Numbered from the stretch's first letter, positions 26,834 through 37,774 are shown. The stretch: DNA of 64,000 nucleotides from Wolbachia endosymbiont of Ctenocephalides felis wCfeJ (GCF_012277315.1 NZ_CP051157.1:310001-374000), one strand, 5' to 3'. The notes: generated from the letters alone by a model not told the origin. Made by a program: numbers and translations.

Positions 26834-28642
26834 TCACGTTTGCTCTTCAATGCACCCCTTGATGCATGCCTTTCCACTTTCCTCTGGTAAAAATCCACCA
26901 ACTTGTGTATCCCATAGGGTTTTATACATTCCATTTTTACTGAGAAGTTCTTGATGTGTGCCGTCTTCTACAATTTTACCTTGATCAAAGACTAAAATGC
27001 GATCCATATGCAAAAGTGTAGATAGACGATGGGCTATTACTATTGTAGTTTTGCCTTGCATCAACTCCCATAGGGACTTTTGAATATCACTTTCAGTTAC
27101 AGAATCAAGTTGCGAAGTTGCTTCATCCAAAATTAATATCGGAGCATTTTTTAAAATAGCTCTTGCAATTGCGATACGCTGCCTCTGCCCACCTGAAAGT
27201 TTTACACCTCTTTCGCCAACGAGTGACTCATAACCTTGTGGCAATTTTGAAATAAATTCATGAGCATGTGCGCGTTTGGCAGCCTCTATCACTTCATCAT
27301 CACTAGCATCTGCTTTGCCGTAGCGAATATTTTCCATCAGAGTCCTATGAAAAAGCGATGGATCTTGTGGAATCATTCCAATGTTTCTGTGCAAAGAATC
27401 CTGGGTTACATTGCGAATATCTTGTCCGTCAATTGAAATTTTTCCAGATTTTACATCGTAAAGGCGAAGAACTAAATTAACAAATGTTGACTTGCCACCA
27501 CCTGAGTAACCAACAAGCCCTACTTTTTGACCAGATTCAATTACTACGGACTTGTCCTCAAATATTGGTTCTGCACCTTTATAATGAAAATGAATTTTAT
27601 CAAAAGTAATTTCCCCTTTTTTAATGACCAGATCTGCTGCATCTGGCCGGTCTTCAATTTCAGGAACTGCAGTAATTGTCCTCAAAGCCTGAGTAATCCT
27701 TCCCCATGACTTAGAGAACTGTGAGAAATCTTTAGCTATCATCCAAAGAAAATTAGCTATTGCTATGTTAACAGTCATAACGAAAGCAAAATCTCCAGTA
27801 GTAATCAATTCTTGTTCTCTTCCTTTAACTAAGAAATGCAAATTAAGTATTTGCATGATTAAAAACGAAAAGCCATAGAAAGCAAAAATCCACGTATACA
27901 GCCACTGAAGTCTTTGCTCTACTTTAACAGCTTCGCTATGAGTAGCTCGCAAAGATAATCTTTCTTGGTATTTGCTGGCAAATAACCTTACAGACATGAT
28001 ATTTGAGAATACATCTACCATTTTGCCAGTAATGCTTGAACCAAGCTCTGACCATGCATCTGCAAGATTCGTTACCTTCTCCGCAAGCAAGAAAGAAGAC
28101 AGGACAAATACTGCTGACCAAGTGAGCATCAATAAAGCAAAGCTGATATGCACTTGCCATAGAAAGTAAATTCCGATGCCAAGCGCTAGCGCGCGGCTTA
28201 CAAGCCTATCAATTGTAATTTGTACAATATCCGGAATATAATTTGTCAAATCATTAACCTTGTTGGCAAGGCTGCCAGAGAAGTTATTTTGGTAGTAACT
28301 ATTATCTTGATTTAATAATATGGAAATACTTGATTCAACAATGTTTTTACGGAGATTGGGAATCATCTTAATTTCAAAAAAATAGTTGTATAATCTGAAA
28401 ATACACTCAAGCACAAATAAGATTAGCACGTAGAATATGGCAGGAATTGCTATGTTATCAAAAAGATTGTTTGCAGTTGATATTGAAACGCGATCTATAA
28501 TGACTTTTACTAAGTATGGATTAAAGGAAACATCGACAGCCCAGACTAATGCTGTCAGCAATACTATTGTAATATGAAACTGAAATGGGCGCAGCATTTT
28601 CAGGATGAAAGATATGACTTGCTTTGTTGTTATGTCATTCAT
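26834..28642 (-). CDS. ABC exporter, fused membrane and ATPase domains
   Basis: About 602 residues from ATG 28642 (MNDITTKQVISF). Six membrane segments (to about 320) are followed by an ATPase domain with Walker A GYSGGGKST, Q-loop IPQDPSLF, signature LSGGQRQR and Walker B ILDEATS. MsbA/ATM1-like half-transporter; substrate unknown. The open frame extends 136 codons upstream but would run into the divergent gene at 28713 and lacks family sequence, so the later ATG is preferred. Confidence 0.88.
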   Translation of the reverse strand: MNDITTKQVISFILKMLRPFQFHITIVLLTALVWAVDVSFNPYLVKVIIDRVSISTANNLFDNIAIPAIFYVLILFVLECIFRLYNYFFEIKMIPNLRKNIVESSISILLNQDNSYYQNNFSGSLANKVNDLTNYIPDIVQITIDRLVSRALALGIGIYFLWQVHISFALLMLTWSAVFVLSSFLLAEKVTNLADAWSELGSSITGKMVDVFSNIMSVRLFASKYQERLSLRATHSEAVKVEQRLQWLYTWIFAFYGFSFLIMQILNLHFLVKGREQELITTGDFAFVMTVNIAIANFLWMIAKDFSQFSKSWGRITQALRTITAVPEIEDRPDAADLVIKKGEITFDKIHFHYKGAEPIFEDKSVVIESGQKVGLVGYSGGGKSTFVNLVLRLYDVKSGKISIDGQDIRNVTQDSLHRNIGMIPQDPSLFHRTLMENIRYGKADASDDEVIEAAKRAHAHEFISKLPQGYESLVGERGVKLSGGQRQRIAIARAILKNAPILILDEATSQLDSVTESDIQKSLWELMQGKTTIVIAHRLSTLLHMDRILVFDQGKIVEDGTHQELLSKNGMYKTLWDTQVGGFLPEESGKACIKGCIEEQT

Positions 28643-28712
28643 TTGAACTACGTATATCAATTTGAAAAATGTACACTGTCTTGTATTATAGTACCTAAAA
28701 GTAAGAAAGACC

Positions 28713-30014
28713 ATGCTCAGCATACAAAATAACGCTCCACTCTGTAGAAAATGGATATTCTTAGCAGTATGTGCTCTTGCTTGCTCTGGGTTGCTGTCAA
28801 TAATTGTTATTTCTCTACGATTACCTTTTATTTCCTCTCTCGTTCCTTCTGCACAATATATCTTTGATAATGCGCTGGTGATACACGTGAACTTGTCAAT
28901 TTTGGTGTGGATGTGCTCTATAATATCTCTACTCTTTATCATAAACCTACAAAACACCAATAATTGGCTCAACTTTCTATGGATTCTCTCAACCCTTTCC
29001 ATGCTGCTGATGTTTATATCCGCATTTGTTCCAAGCACTGAGGTTATCAAAAGTAACTATATACCCGTATTACAAAACAAATTGTTTTTGTTTGGACTCA
29101 GTTTGTTTATTACCAGCATATTGATAAACGCAGTCCTCACCTACATGTCAAATAAACAGGCCTCATACCTTTCCGTTGGACAAGTTGGGCTGGTCATTAT
29201 ACTTGTGTCGTCGCTTCTTTGCTTTGTTCTAGCCCACAAAAATATGCCTACAGGCCTATATCACTCAGATAAGAATTTATTTTACGAGTATCTCTTTTGG
29301 GGAGGCGGACATTTATTGCAATTTGCCTTTGCTCAAGGAGTGTTTTTAGTCTATTTGATAATGCTAAGTTCCAGTGATATTAGCTTAGCTTCAAACAACA
29401 AAATCACCATTTTACCACTGTTTATAAACACGATTTTGGTTGTAGGCGCACCGTTTACATATTTTGTTTATTCGGTGGATAGTGCTGAATTGATACAGTT
29501 CTTTACTTGGCATATGAGGATTGCTGGAGCAGTTTTGCCATGTTTCTTAATAATGCTCGTGTATCGCAACATAAAAACCTTACTTGATGAGAAGGGCAAT
29601 TATTTGCTCCATTCGTTTGTATTGTTCATCTATGGAGGCGTACTTGGAGTGCTGACTATTGAGGGAAATGTCACCATTCCTGCTCATTACCATGGTTCTG
29701 TGGTTGGTATCACTATAGCTTTTATGAATTTTGTCTACTGGCTGTTGCCAAAACTAGGCTGTAAAGAGATAAAAAGCTCCATAGTAAGATTACAGATTTA
29801 TGCATACAGTTTGGGACATTTTCTCCATATTACTGGCCTTGTATGGCTTGGTGGATATGGCGCTTTAAGGAAAGTTGCGGATTTACCAAGCATTTCGTCG
29901 GTGCTAGCACGTATCTGTTTTATTATGGGTGGAGCTGTATCAGTTGTTGGTGGAATGCTGTTCGTAATAATTGTGCTTTTATCTTTGCTTAAAGGCAGGG
30001 CGCGTACCGACTAA
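28713..30014 (+). CDS. Divergent heme-copper oxidase subunit I-like protein
   Basis: 433 residues with about twelve membrane segments. Histidines sit where heme-copper oxidases hold cofactors: H58 in HVNLSILVW (low-spin heme), H200 in WGGGHLLQF (CuB-like), and H325/H327 in PAHYHGSVVG (heme pair). The adjacent His-His of helix VII is not evident; only H267 (TWHMRIAG) is near. It may be a modified oxidase-like heme protein rather than a full oxidase. No other oxidase subunit adjoins it. Confidence 0.6.
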   Translation: MLSIQNNAPLCRKWIFLAVCALACSGLLSIIVISLRLPFISSLVPSAQYIFDNALVIHVNLSILVWMCSIISLLFIINLQNTNNWLNFLWILSTLSMLLMFISAFVPSTEVIKSNYIPVLQNKLFLFGLSLFITSILINAVLTYMSNKQASYLSVGQVGLVIILVSSLLCFVLAHKNMPTGLYHSDKNLFYEYLFWGGGHLLQFAFAQGVFLVYLIMLSSSDISLASNNKITILPLFINTILVVGAPFTYFVYSVDSAELIQFFTWHMRIAGAVLPCFLIMLVYRNIKTLLDEKGNYLLHSFVLFIYGGVLGVLTIEGNVTIPAHYHGSVVGITIAFMNFVYWLLPKLGCKEIKSSIVRLQIYAYSLGHFLHITGLVWLGGYGALRKVADLPSISSVLARICFIMGGAVSVVGGMLFVIIVLLSLLKGRARTD

Positions 30015-30036
30015 GAAACGGAACTAAAAAAACTAC

Positions 30037-30065
30037 TTGACAACTTTCGCCGTTACTCTTATAAT
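30037..30065 (+). promoter_or_regulatory. Consensus sigma-70 promoter of repeat copy D
   Basis: TTGACA at 30037-30042, exactly 17 bp, TATAAT at 30060-30065: a perfect match to the bacterial consensus. The predicted start (about 30072) falls inside the left arm of the hairpin at 30067-30095. Confidence 0.7.
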
Positions 30066-30106
30066 GAGACTGAAGCTATTATTTATCTTCAGTCTGTGCA
30101 GATTAA

Positions 30107-30223
30107 ATGAGAAAAAAACTTAGCATATTTGGCGTCTCATGTTTAATTTTTTGCACTATGTGCACCTTATGTCTTTTTAAAACTTCTGGTTTTTTACCTA
30201 TACAAGCTGAAACGCGCTTATAA
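30107..30223 (+). CDS. Small hydrophobic peptide in repeat copy D (38 aa)
   Basis: ATG 30107 opens a 38-residue frame starting MRKKLSIFGVSCLIFCTMCT and ending PIQAETRL. It has a basic N-terminus and then a Cys-rich hydrophobic stretch at about residues 6-24 that could span a membrane. Residues 8-20 are identical to the peptide of copy A. It begins 41 nt after a consensus promoter. No strong ribosome binding site is seen. Function unknown. Confidence 0.4.
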   Translation: MRKKLSIFGVSCLIFCTMCTLCLFKTSGFLPIQAETRL

Positions 30224-30851
30224 GTCGTTTAAGACATCAAAAACGCCAATATCATAAGATAGATAGTGAATAACTAGCTACTCGGGGTTTCTTTTGCTTT
30301 TTTTCTGCTTAGTGAGTTTCTTAAACGTTTATGGCTAAGGTTAAGTTGCATTAAAAAGCAGCTAAGTCGCACTTATTAAACGTTTAGGATAAAAAAACGC
30401 CAACATTTCGACACAAAAGTAAATAACTAGCCACCACGGGGTTTCTTTTGCTTTTTTTCTTCATTTGGTAAATTTCTTAAATATTAAAGCAATTCGAAAG
30501 CGTTGAGAACACCGGTATTTTAAAATAAATCTCAAAAGTTATGCAGTCAGTCTAGTGTGAACAGCAGTTGCTTTACATTTAATTTTCTGCTTTTTGCAGC
30601 CTCTTATTTTAGTTTCAACAATATTGTATTTCTAACTCACTTTAACTACATTTATTATTTTTTAAGATTAAATAGTTAAAATAGTAGGTAAATGCTGCAG
30701 TGAGGTTTAGCCATGATAACAAATTTTTTAATTGAAACGAGTTCTCTGCCTTTTCACCTGTATTTCGATTACACATACAATATCTAGCTCAATTTAAAAG
30801 TCTAATTCAACTAGCTTTAGTGCTGATAGCTTTTAATATTGGGGGTTTAGT

Positions 30852-32912
30852 ATGGGTATAGATATAAATGCATTAACTACTAATGCGGATAAATTAAAAG
30901 AATGCATAGATGAAAATGAAAAGCAAGAACAGGATAGAAAAGAAAAAGACAAGCAATTATCAAGAGCGATAGAGAGAAAGGTAACAAAAAAAGATCATAA
31001 ACGTAAAAAACCGAGAGGTCGAGATAGCGCTATCAAGGAATGTATAGGGTTATTAAAGGATGGTGCTAGCCATGAAGTGCTAACTAAATTAGACGAGTCA
31101 CTCAGAAAGCAAGCAGGATATTATAAGTATTATGTTGAGTGTTTTCTTCCAGTATTAGATAGAAAAATAAAACAGTCAGACGAAGTATCAATTGAAATTA
31201 AAGGTCAAGTTAGACAGGTAATTTCAAACATTACTAATAATAGTATTATCTGCAGTCAAGGTGAGGATAATACTAAAGTAGAAACAAGCAACAGAATAAC
31301 GAATACCAGTGCTCAATTACTAAAAGCAATCGAAAAGAGAAATAACAGTAAATTTAAAAAACATCTAAAAGAGTGCTCAGATATTAGCAACATAAAAAAT
31401 GAGGAAGGAAAAAATATTTTACACCTTATTGCGTCGTTAGAAGGAAAACAGAAACTCAAGTTTCTAGGCACTCTGATAAAAACAGCTACCAAAGAAAATC
31501 TAATACAACTTATTGATGGTGAAAATCCGGGGAAAACCCCTCTTCAAGAAGCACTAATTAATAAGATAACAAAAGGAAAGCACGAATCTCATACAATTGG
31601 TAGTAACGATAACACACTCAGGTTCCTCGTGAAATTGTTAAAACATGGAGCCAAGCCAGACCAATTAGAGTTACCTCAGAAGGTACTACAAAGTTTAGAT
31701 GAAAAACAAAAGTCATATTATCATAAATTCTTAAAAAAATTAGAAGGATCAGTAGGGAAATCTCAATTAAGTCAAGAAATAAAAAGCCCGATTGTAATTA
31801 AAACAGCCAAAATTACTGCCGGTGGCTTTCCATTACATAAAGCTATTTTAGATAAAGATATAGGTAGATTTAAGAAACTGCTACAGCATACTTGTAATGT
31901 TTCTACTGAAAAAGGATTGATAAATGCTCCAAACGAGGATCAGCTAACTCCTCTTCACTTACTACTTCAGCACATGCAAAAAGAGAGTGAAGAATTTTCA
32001 CTGGTAAGTTTTGAGAGTACTCACAGATATAAAACCCTAGAACTATTACTAAAAAATGGTGCTGATATTACTGCTGAGGATAAAGAAGGAAATAATGCTC
32101 TGCACTATATTGCTTCATTCAAGGGAGAACAAAAAGTTATATGCTTGGATCTGATTTCACGCTTAGTGAAAGAAGAAAAAATATCTGGAGATCAATTAAG
32201 TCAGGCTATAAATACACCCAATGGAGAAAAAGATACTCCTCTAAGGTTAACGTTAAAGAAAAAAGCAAAAAAAGAAAGTATTAAATACTTATCGCAAGAA
32301 ACAGTTTTTGATCCAGCAATGAATTATGACAATACAACAAAGTTTTGTGCAAAATTATTGCAAAATGGTGCTAATTCTAGTTCTTTGTGGTTAAAAGATC
32401 CAGAATTTCATACTAAAAAGTACTATTTAGCTCTACGAGATCTAAAAGATTATTCAAGCACGCCACAGGAAGCACGAGAAAAAGCTAGAGAAATAAAAAA
32501 GTACCTTGAGAAAAAATACAACATCAAAACTCTTCCGGGGCAGTTGCTAAATACTGCACATGGTATAGGTTCTGGTCTAAAAAAAGGAATATCTGCTTTT
32601 GGAAAATACATGGATCCAGCAAGTAGAACTCGTGAATTGTTAACAATTATAATAACAACTACTGTAGTTGCAATGGCAGCATTTGCATTTTTTCAGGGAC
32701 AGATTGGAGTTGGAGCAGCAGTTTCTATGATAGCTATTGCTGGGGTCATATGCCTTACTTTAACTTTAGGATTTAACGGCATTAAGAAGCTTTTTGGAGA
32801 TTCAACTGATAAAGATATAGGAAACCCAAGCAGTAAAATGGAAAATACATCAACAGAACACTTCGGTAGATCCAGTGATATAACTAATACACCCTCTTCT
32901 CCGGGGCGATGA
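30852..32912 (+). CDS. Ankyrin-repeat protein with C-terminal membrane segments (686 aa)
   Basis: A highly charged N-terminus (about 15-60, Lys/Glu/Asp-rich) precedes scattered ankyrin units, for example [18 protein letters not shown] (about 184-201), [31 protein letters not shown] and [18 protein letters not shown]. Near the C-terminus, [17 protein letters not shown] and [19 protein letters not shown] form two membrane segments. Such proteins are candidate type IV effectors or membrane scaffolds. The start is supported by GGGGG about 8 nt upstream. Its last 29 nt overlap the end of sdhA on the other strand. Confidence 0.85.
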   Translation: MGIDINALTTNADKLKECIDENEKQEQDRKEKDKQLSRAIERKVTKKDHKRKKPRGRDSAIKECIGLLKDGASHEVLTKLDESLRKQAGYYKYYVECFLPVLDRKIKQSDEVSIEIKGQVRQVISNITNNSIICSQGEDNTKVETSNRITNTSAQLLKAIEKRNNSKFKKHLKECSDISNIKNEEGKNILHLIASLEGKQKLKFLGTLIKTATKENLIQLIDGENPGKTPLQEALINKITKGKHESHTIGSNDNTLRFLVKLLKHGAKPDQLELPQKVLQSLDEKQKSYYHKFLKKLEGSVGKSQLSQEIKSPIVIKTAKITAGGFPLHKAILDKDIGRFKKLLQHTCNVSTEKGLINAPNEDQLTPLHLLLQHMQKESEEFSLVSFESTHRYKTLELLLKNGADITAEDKEGNNALHYIASFKGEQKVICLDLISRLVKEEKISGDQLSQAINTPNGEKDTPLRLTLKKKAKKESIKYLSQETVFDPAMNYDNTTKFCAKLLQNGANSSSLWLKDPEFHTKKYYLALRDLKDYSSTPQEAREKAREIKKYLEKKYNIKTLPGQLLNTAHGIGSGLKKGISAFGKYMDPASRTRELLTIIITTTVVAMAAFAFFQGQIGVGAAVSMIAIAGVICLTLTLGFNGIKKLFGDSTDKDIGNPSSKMENTSTEHFGRSSDITNTPSSPGR

Positions 32913-34689
32913 AATCAATATCATCACTCAGAGTTTTTTCGGCGACTTTTTTGTAATCAATTTTTACATTGATCTGATCTTTCTTTTCTTCGAGCCACGC
33001 TATAGTGTGCTTCATCCAGTTTTTGTCATCACGCTCAGGAAAATCTTCACGAGCATGGGCACCTCTACTCTCTTCGCGGTTGGCTGCACACTCCATGGTG
33101 ATAACTGCTTGCGGAATCATGTTAGCAAGCTCTAGTGCCTCAACTAAATCGCTATTCCATACCATACTGCGATCTTCAATTGCAATATCAGGCATCATTT
33201 TTGCCACTGTTTTTATGGCTTTTTTGCCCTCCTCTAAAACTTCAGCAACACGGAATACCGATGCATATTTTTGCATAGTATTTTGCATCGCACTGCGTAT
33301 TTTTGACGCTTTAAGCCCTCCGGAAGCGAATCGCATCTTATTGAACCTATCAACTATCCAGTCTGTGCAATCTGAGTGCAATTTTTTATGTGGTGTATTG
33401 GGTTTTAATTTCTCTTTTGCTCTGAGCGCTGCAGCTCTACCGAAAACCACAAGATCAAGAAGCGAGTTAGAACCAAGTCGATTTGCACCATGCACAGAAA
33501 CACATGCTGCTTCTCCAATTGCTAATAAGCCTTCCACTACTTCTTCCTTGCCTTTCTTTAGCGTAATCACTTCTCCATGATAGTTGGTTGGAATGCCACC
33601 CATATTGTAGTGAACAGTTGGAATAACTGGTATTGGATCTTTAGTAACATCAACTCCTGCAAAGGTCTTTGCGGTTTCGCTAATCCCTGGAAGCCTCAGT
33701 TTTATTACTTCTGGGTCAAGGTGTGCTATAGTCAAATACATGTGATCTTTTTTCGGTCCAACACCTCTTCCTTCTCTAATTTCAATTGTTATTGCGCGAC
33801 TTACTACATCACGAGAGGCTAAGTCTTTTGCTTTTGGTGCATAACGTTCCATAAATTTCTCACCCTGAGAATTAACAAGATATCCACCTTCACCACGGCA
33901 TCCTTCTGTCATCAAACATCCTGAGCCATATATTCCTGTTGGGTGAAATTGTACAAATTCCATATCCTCAAGCGGCAGTCCAGCTCTTACTACCATGCCA
34001 TTACCATCACCCGTGCAGATATGTGCACTTGTTGCAGAGAAATAAACACGTCCATACCCACCTGTTGCTAGCACCACCCTATGTGCACGAAATTTATGTA
34101 ACGTACCGTCGCACAATGACCAGGCAAGAACTCCACAGCATGCCCCAGTTTCATTGTCCATGATTAAGTCAATTACAAAGTACTCGACAAAGAATTTAGC
34201 GTTGAATTTAAGACACTGCTGATATAGAGTGTGGAGAATTGCATGCCCGGTTTTATCTGCTGCTGCGCAAGTGCGTTGCGCTGATTTTCCTTTACCAAAG
34301 TGAGTTGTCATTCCTCCAAAGGGACGCTGGTATATTTTACCACCTTCTGTACGAGAAAAAGGTACACCAAAATTTTCAAGTTCAATAACAGCTTTAGCAG
34401 CGTTTTTACACATATATTCTATTGCATCTTGATCGCCAAGCCAGTCTGAACCTTTTATTGTGTCATACGCATGCCAACGCCAATCATCCTCGCCAATATT
34501 ACCCAAAGCTGCACTAATTCCACCTTGCGCTGCAACTGTATGACTGCGCGTAGGAAAGATTTTAGAGATACAAGCAACTGAAAAATTAGTGGCAGCCATT
34601 CCAAGTGTTGCTCTGAGCCCTGCTCCACCTGCACCTACCACTACTACATCATACTCATGTTCTAAAATCTCATACGCTGCTTTATCCAT
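32884..34689 (-). CDS. sdhA: Succinate dehydrogenase flavoprotein subunit
   Basis: Oxidises succinate to fumarate in the TCA cycle and feeds electrons to quinone. The FAD-binding GAGGAGLRA is near residue 19, the covalent-FAD His lies in [10 protein letters not shown], and HPTGIYG and the catalytic Arg region REDFPERDD are intact. 601 residues, normal length. sdhB, C and D are not adjacent. Its 3' end overlaps the ankyrin gene in a tail-to-tail arrangement. Confidence 0.97.
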   Translation of the reverse strand: MDKAAYEILEHEYDVVVVGAGGAGLRATLGMAATNFSVACISKIFPTRSHTVAAQGGISAALGNIGEDDWRWHAYDTIKGSDWLGDQDAIEYMCKNAAKAVIELENFGVPFSRTEGGKIYQRPFGGMTTHFGKGKSAQRTCAAADKTGHAILHTLYQQCLKFNAKFFVEYFVIDLIMDNETGACCGVLAWSLCDGTLHKFRAHRVVLATGGYGRVYFSATSAHICTGDGNGMVVRAGLPLEDMEFVQFHPTGIYGSGCLMTEGCRGEGGYLVNSQGEKFMERYAPKAKDLASRDVVSRAITIEIREGRGVGPKKDHMYLTIAHLDPEVIKLRLPGISETAKTFAGVDVTKDPIPVIPTVHYNMGGIPTNYHGEVITLKKGKEEVVEGLLAIGEAACVSVHGANRLGSNSLLDLVVFGRAAALRAKEKLKPNTPHKKLHSDCTDWIVDRFNKMRFASGGLKASKIRSAMQNTMQKYASVFRVAEVLEEGKKAIKTVAKMMPDIAIEDRSMVWNSDLVEALELANMIPQAVITMECAANREESRGAHAREDFPERDDKNWMKHTIAWLEEKKDQINVKIDYKKVAEKTLSDDIDFIAPEKRVY

Positions 34690-34828
34690 ATTTGCTTATT
34701 CATAACTACAGCCTTATGATATCACAGAAGTGGAAAAAATCTATACAAGTTTTCTAGGTTTTGTGGACATAACAGAGAGAAGAAAAAGAAGCGGTACTAA
34801 TGGCTATGCAATTGATTAAGGATGTTTA

Positions 34829-35599
34829 TCATCTCCATTCATGTGCATGAGACACTTTATTATTGATAGAAGAAGGTTTGATAACTTTTTCTATCGCTTT
34901 AGCTTGTTCACGATCTTGACTTAAGAAATATATAGCTAGTCCAACCGCTATTCCAACAATGAGAACAGATGCTGCGATTGTGCCTAACATAATAGCCATC
35001 GAAGGCCCTGCTAAAGCACTACCAACACCAATTCCAATACCAAGAAAAATGCCAGGTATAATACCGATTAAACTACTATATCTAGCATTTTCTTTTTTCA
35101 ATTCAGCTTGGTCTTTCATACATTTAACGAGTACTTCTCTTGTTTTTCCTTCAGCTAAATCTAATGGAATATGCTCATCTCTATTTTTTATCAAAGGATT
35201 TGCACCATATTTCAAAAGGGTTTCTATTGCCTTAATGTTGTTACTTATGACAGCTTGATGTAATAATGTATTTCTATTTTGATCTCGAAAATTTATCAAT
35301 ATATCAAAATATTCAAGAGTAATAAATTTATGTACCGCTTCATCTAAAATATTCATCACGTTTTGAAATGATAATACCTCTTCTTTCTCAGACCTTCCAC
35401 TATTGAATTTAATGCAGTGGTGCAAAATAAGGTATATTATCTCTTTTCTCATATTTACAGCATTCTTTGTAAATAAAGCTGATCTAAATAATTCCTTATC
35501 AACAGGTATTTCATGATTTTTACCAAGGAATTCTCGCAACTCTCTAATTTTTTCGTTATGCTTTATCCCTTCCCTACGGACGATTTCAAGTAAGGTCAT
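34829..35599 (-). CDS. Ankyrin-repeat protein with C-terminal membrane hairpin (256 aa)
   Basis: One clear pair of ankyrin units: DQNRNTLLHQAVISNNIKAI then ETLLKYGANPLIKNRDEHIPLDLAE (about 110-155). Then a Gly-rich hydrophobic region, SLIGIIPGIFLGIGIGVGSA and IMLGTIAASVLIVGIAVGLA (about 180-230), likely two membrane segments, with a short basic tail. A small relative in design of the 686- and 234-residue ankyrin proteins of this window. No operon partner. Confidence 0.8.
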   Translation of the reverse strand: MTLLEIVRREGIKHNEKIRELREFLGKNHEIPVDKELFRSALFTKNAVNMRKEIIYLILHHCIKFNSGRSEKEEVLSFQNVMNILDEAVHKFITLEYFDILINFRDQNRNTLLHQAVISNNIKAIETLLKYGANPLIKNRDEHIPLDLAEGKTREVLVKCMKDQAELKKENARYSSLIGIIPGIFLGIGIGVGSALAGPSMAIMLGTIAASVLIVGIAVGLAIYFLSQDREQAKAIEKVIKPSSINNKVSHAHEWR

Positions 35600-35770
35600 A
35601 TTATCTACCTATTCTAATTATATTAATAATATAATAAATCTTGCTGAAAGTCAAGCCCTTTGGTTAAAAAATTAATATAATTTGTGACAGCTTCTATAGA
35701 CATTGTCTAACTGACTGCGGAATAAACGGAATGTTATCCAATGTTGGATTAACGTTCTGCAACAAATCTG

Positions 35771-37774
35771 TTAAAAAAAACTCACAGGATCAACATCTAC
35801 TGTCACCGCAATATTTGAATTTAAGTCACAATTTTTAATCAGATATTTTAGCTGTTTTTTTACAGACAGACTATGCTTATTGTGTATCTTCAGTAGTATC
35901 CTATATCGATACCTATTATTTAAGAAATTTATTGCTGCTGGTGACGGACCAAGAATTTCTAATTTTCTAGATTGCGGTGTCAAGCACTGAAACGGCAATG
36001 AAGAAGCAGTATTTAAACATTGCTGATGCAAGAAGCTCGTTATCTTGCTTGCTGCTTTTTGTGTCGCAATCTGATCCTTACCACAAACTATAAGTGCTAT
36101 TAGCCTGCTAAACGGTGGCATTTTGGCTTTGCGTCTTGACTCAAGTTCAATTTCATAAAATGTGTCCCTCTTTTGATGCTGCAATGCTTTTATTATCGAG
36201 CTTTTAGGATTATTGGTTTGTATTATTACTGTCCCTTTTTCGTTGAACCTTCCAGATCTCCCTGCAACTTGGTGCAATAATTGGTATGTCTTTTCTGCTG
36301 CTCTCAGATCAGAATTTTCGAGGCTCAAATCCGCATTTATCACACCAACCAAAGTTAATTTAGGAAAATTGTGCCCTTTAGCAATGATCTGTGTACCAAT
36401 TATAATGTTCACTTCCTCCTTTAACACTAAGTCAATGATGTTGCTAACCGACTTCTGATCGCTGCTTATAATTGCAGTTTTTGCGTTTGGTATTAGTTTG
36501 ACCATTTCTTCAAGCAACCTTTCAATTCCTACACCATAAAGGGATAATGACTGCTCACTTTGGCAATTAGAACACTTCTCTGGAAGCTTTAACTGATAAG
36601 AACAGTGATGACACAGGAGAGCATTTTTTTTCTTGTGATATATAAGCCAAACAGCACAATTTAGGCAGGAAATTTTATATCCACATTTTTTACAAACTGC
36701 AAGTTGCGCATACCCTCGGCGGTTCAAAAAAAGCATAACCTGCTGTTTTTTCTCTATGGTTTGTTTTATGCACTCGAAAAGCTCATCGGAAATCCATTGT
36801 TTGTTGTTTCTCATGTCCACTACTCTAATGAGTGGCAATTCCGCACCACCGAATCGCCTAGTTAACTTCGCGTGATTGTAATTCCCATTTTTAACGTGAT
36901 GAATCGTTTCGAGCAGTGGAGTAGCTGACGACAGAATTATTGGAATATTTTCAATTTTGGCTAAGATTATCGCCATATCTCGAGCATTGTATATAATCCC
37001 CTGTTCTTGTTTGAAAGATGAATCGTGCTCTTCATCAACGATAATCAATTTTAGGTTCTTATAAGGTAAAAAAAGTGCTGACCGTGCTCCGATGATTATT
37101 TGTACATCTCCATTTGCTATATCAAGCCAGTTATTTCTGCGAGTCTTTGGAGTGAGCCCCGAGTGCCACTGAGCTAGGTTTCTTGATATCTGACTGCGAA
37201 TACGATTTACCAATTGTGAAGTTAAAATAATTTCGGGTAAGAGAATTAAAACTTGAGCGTCGTTTACAGTGTCAACTAACTTCGCAATCACAGATAAATA
37301 AACTTCCGTTTTCCCAGATCCTGTTTCACCGTCAAGCAAAGTCACTGAGTATTCGTTCAAATTGCTTGTTATTTTGTCACTAGCTATCTGCTGCTCAGGG
37401 CTTAACTGGCAACCTATTTCACTTATCTCCTGATCTTTTTCAATACAAACCAGTTTGTCTATTTGGTTTACTTTTAATACTCCTCCCATTATTACTTTTG
37501 CAAACATACCAATAGGTATTAAATTGTATTGTGCAACCCACTCTGCAAATGCGATCAATTTTGGTCTAACGCTTGGTAGATTGATCTTTTGCTCAATAAA
37601 TTTTAGTTCTCGATCACCCTTATCACCGTATTTCCAAACTATTCCTATTAAACGTTTTTTGCCAAATGGCACTACCACGTAATCCCCAACTGAAATTTTA
37701 GTATTTTCTTCAACTGCATATGAAAATAACTGGTCAATTGGAAGTGGTAGTAATGCGTCAATTGTTCTTGTCAT
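35771..37774 (-). CDS. priA: Primosomal protein N' (replication restart helicase)
   Basis: PriA rebuilds replication forks after collapse. Walker A DGETGSGKTEVYL, Walker B DEEH, a paired-Cys zinc region (CKKCGYKISCLNC, then CHHC and CSNC) and helicase motifs with QVAGRSGR are all present. I use ATG 37774 (MTRTIDALLPLP), giving 667 residues; an in-frame ATG lies 18 nt upstream. Confidence 0.95.
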   Translation of the reverse strand: MTRTIDALLPLPIDQLFSYAVEENTKISVGDYVVVPFGKKRLIGIVWKYGDKGDRELKFIEQKINLPSVRPKLIAFAEWVAQYNLIPIGMFAKVIMGGVLKVNQIDKLVCIEKDQEISEIGCQLSPEQQIASDKITSNLNEYSVTLLDGETGSGKTEVYLSVIAKLVDTVNDAQVLILLPEIILTSQLVNRIRSQISRNLAQWHSGLTPKTRRNNWLDIANGDVQIIIGARSALFLPYKNLKLIIVDEEHDSSFKQEQGIIYNARDMAIILAKIENIPIILSSATPLLETIHHVKNGNYNHAKLTRRFGGAELPLIRVVDMRNNKQWISDELFECIKQTIEKKQQVMLFLNRRGYAQLAVCKKCGYKISCLNCAVWLIYHKKKNALLCHHCSYQLKLPEKCSNCQSEQSLSLYGVGIERLLEEMVKLIPNAKTAIISSDQKSVSNIIDLVLKEEVNIIIGTQIIAKGHNFPKLTLVGVINADLSLENSDLRAAEKTYQLLHQVAGRSGRFNEKGTVIIQTNNPKSSIIKALQHQKRDTFYEIELESRRKAKMPPFSRLIALIVCGKDQIATQKAASKITSFLHQQCLNTASSLPFQCLTPQSRKLEILGPSPAAINFLNNRYRYRILLKIHNKHSLSVKKQLKYLIKNCDLNSNIAVTVDVDPVSFF

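Larger units (their letters stand above)
30037..30501 (+). repeat. Dispersed promoter-bearing repeat, copy D (best preserved)
   Basis: Carries consensus TTGACA, a 17-bp spacer and TATAAT, then a 9-bp perfect hairpin AGACTGAAG/CTTCAGTCT (30067-30095), an intact 38-codon ORF, and two tail units. It has the best -10 box and the longest stem of the four copies. It lies in the 837-bp gap between the oxidase-like gene and a large ankyrin gene, pointing at the latter. The rest of the gap (30502-30851) has no gene. Confidence 0.88.

Noticed and set aside
28643-29050. N-terminal extension of the ABC exporter
   Set aside because: It overlaps the divergent oxidase-like gene, has no membrane or family pattern, and a good start (28642) lies exactly where homologues begin.
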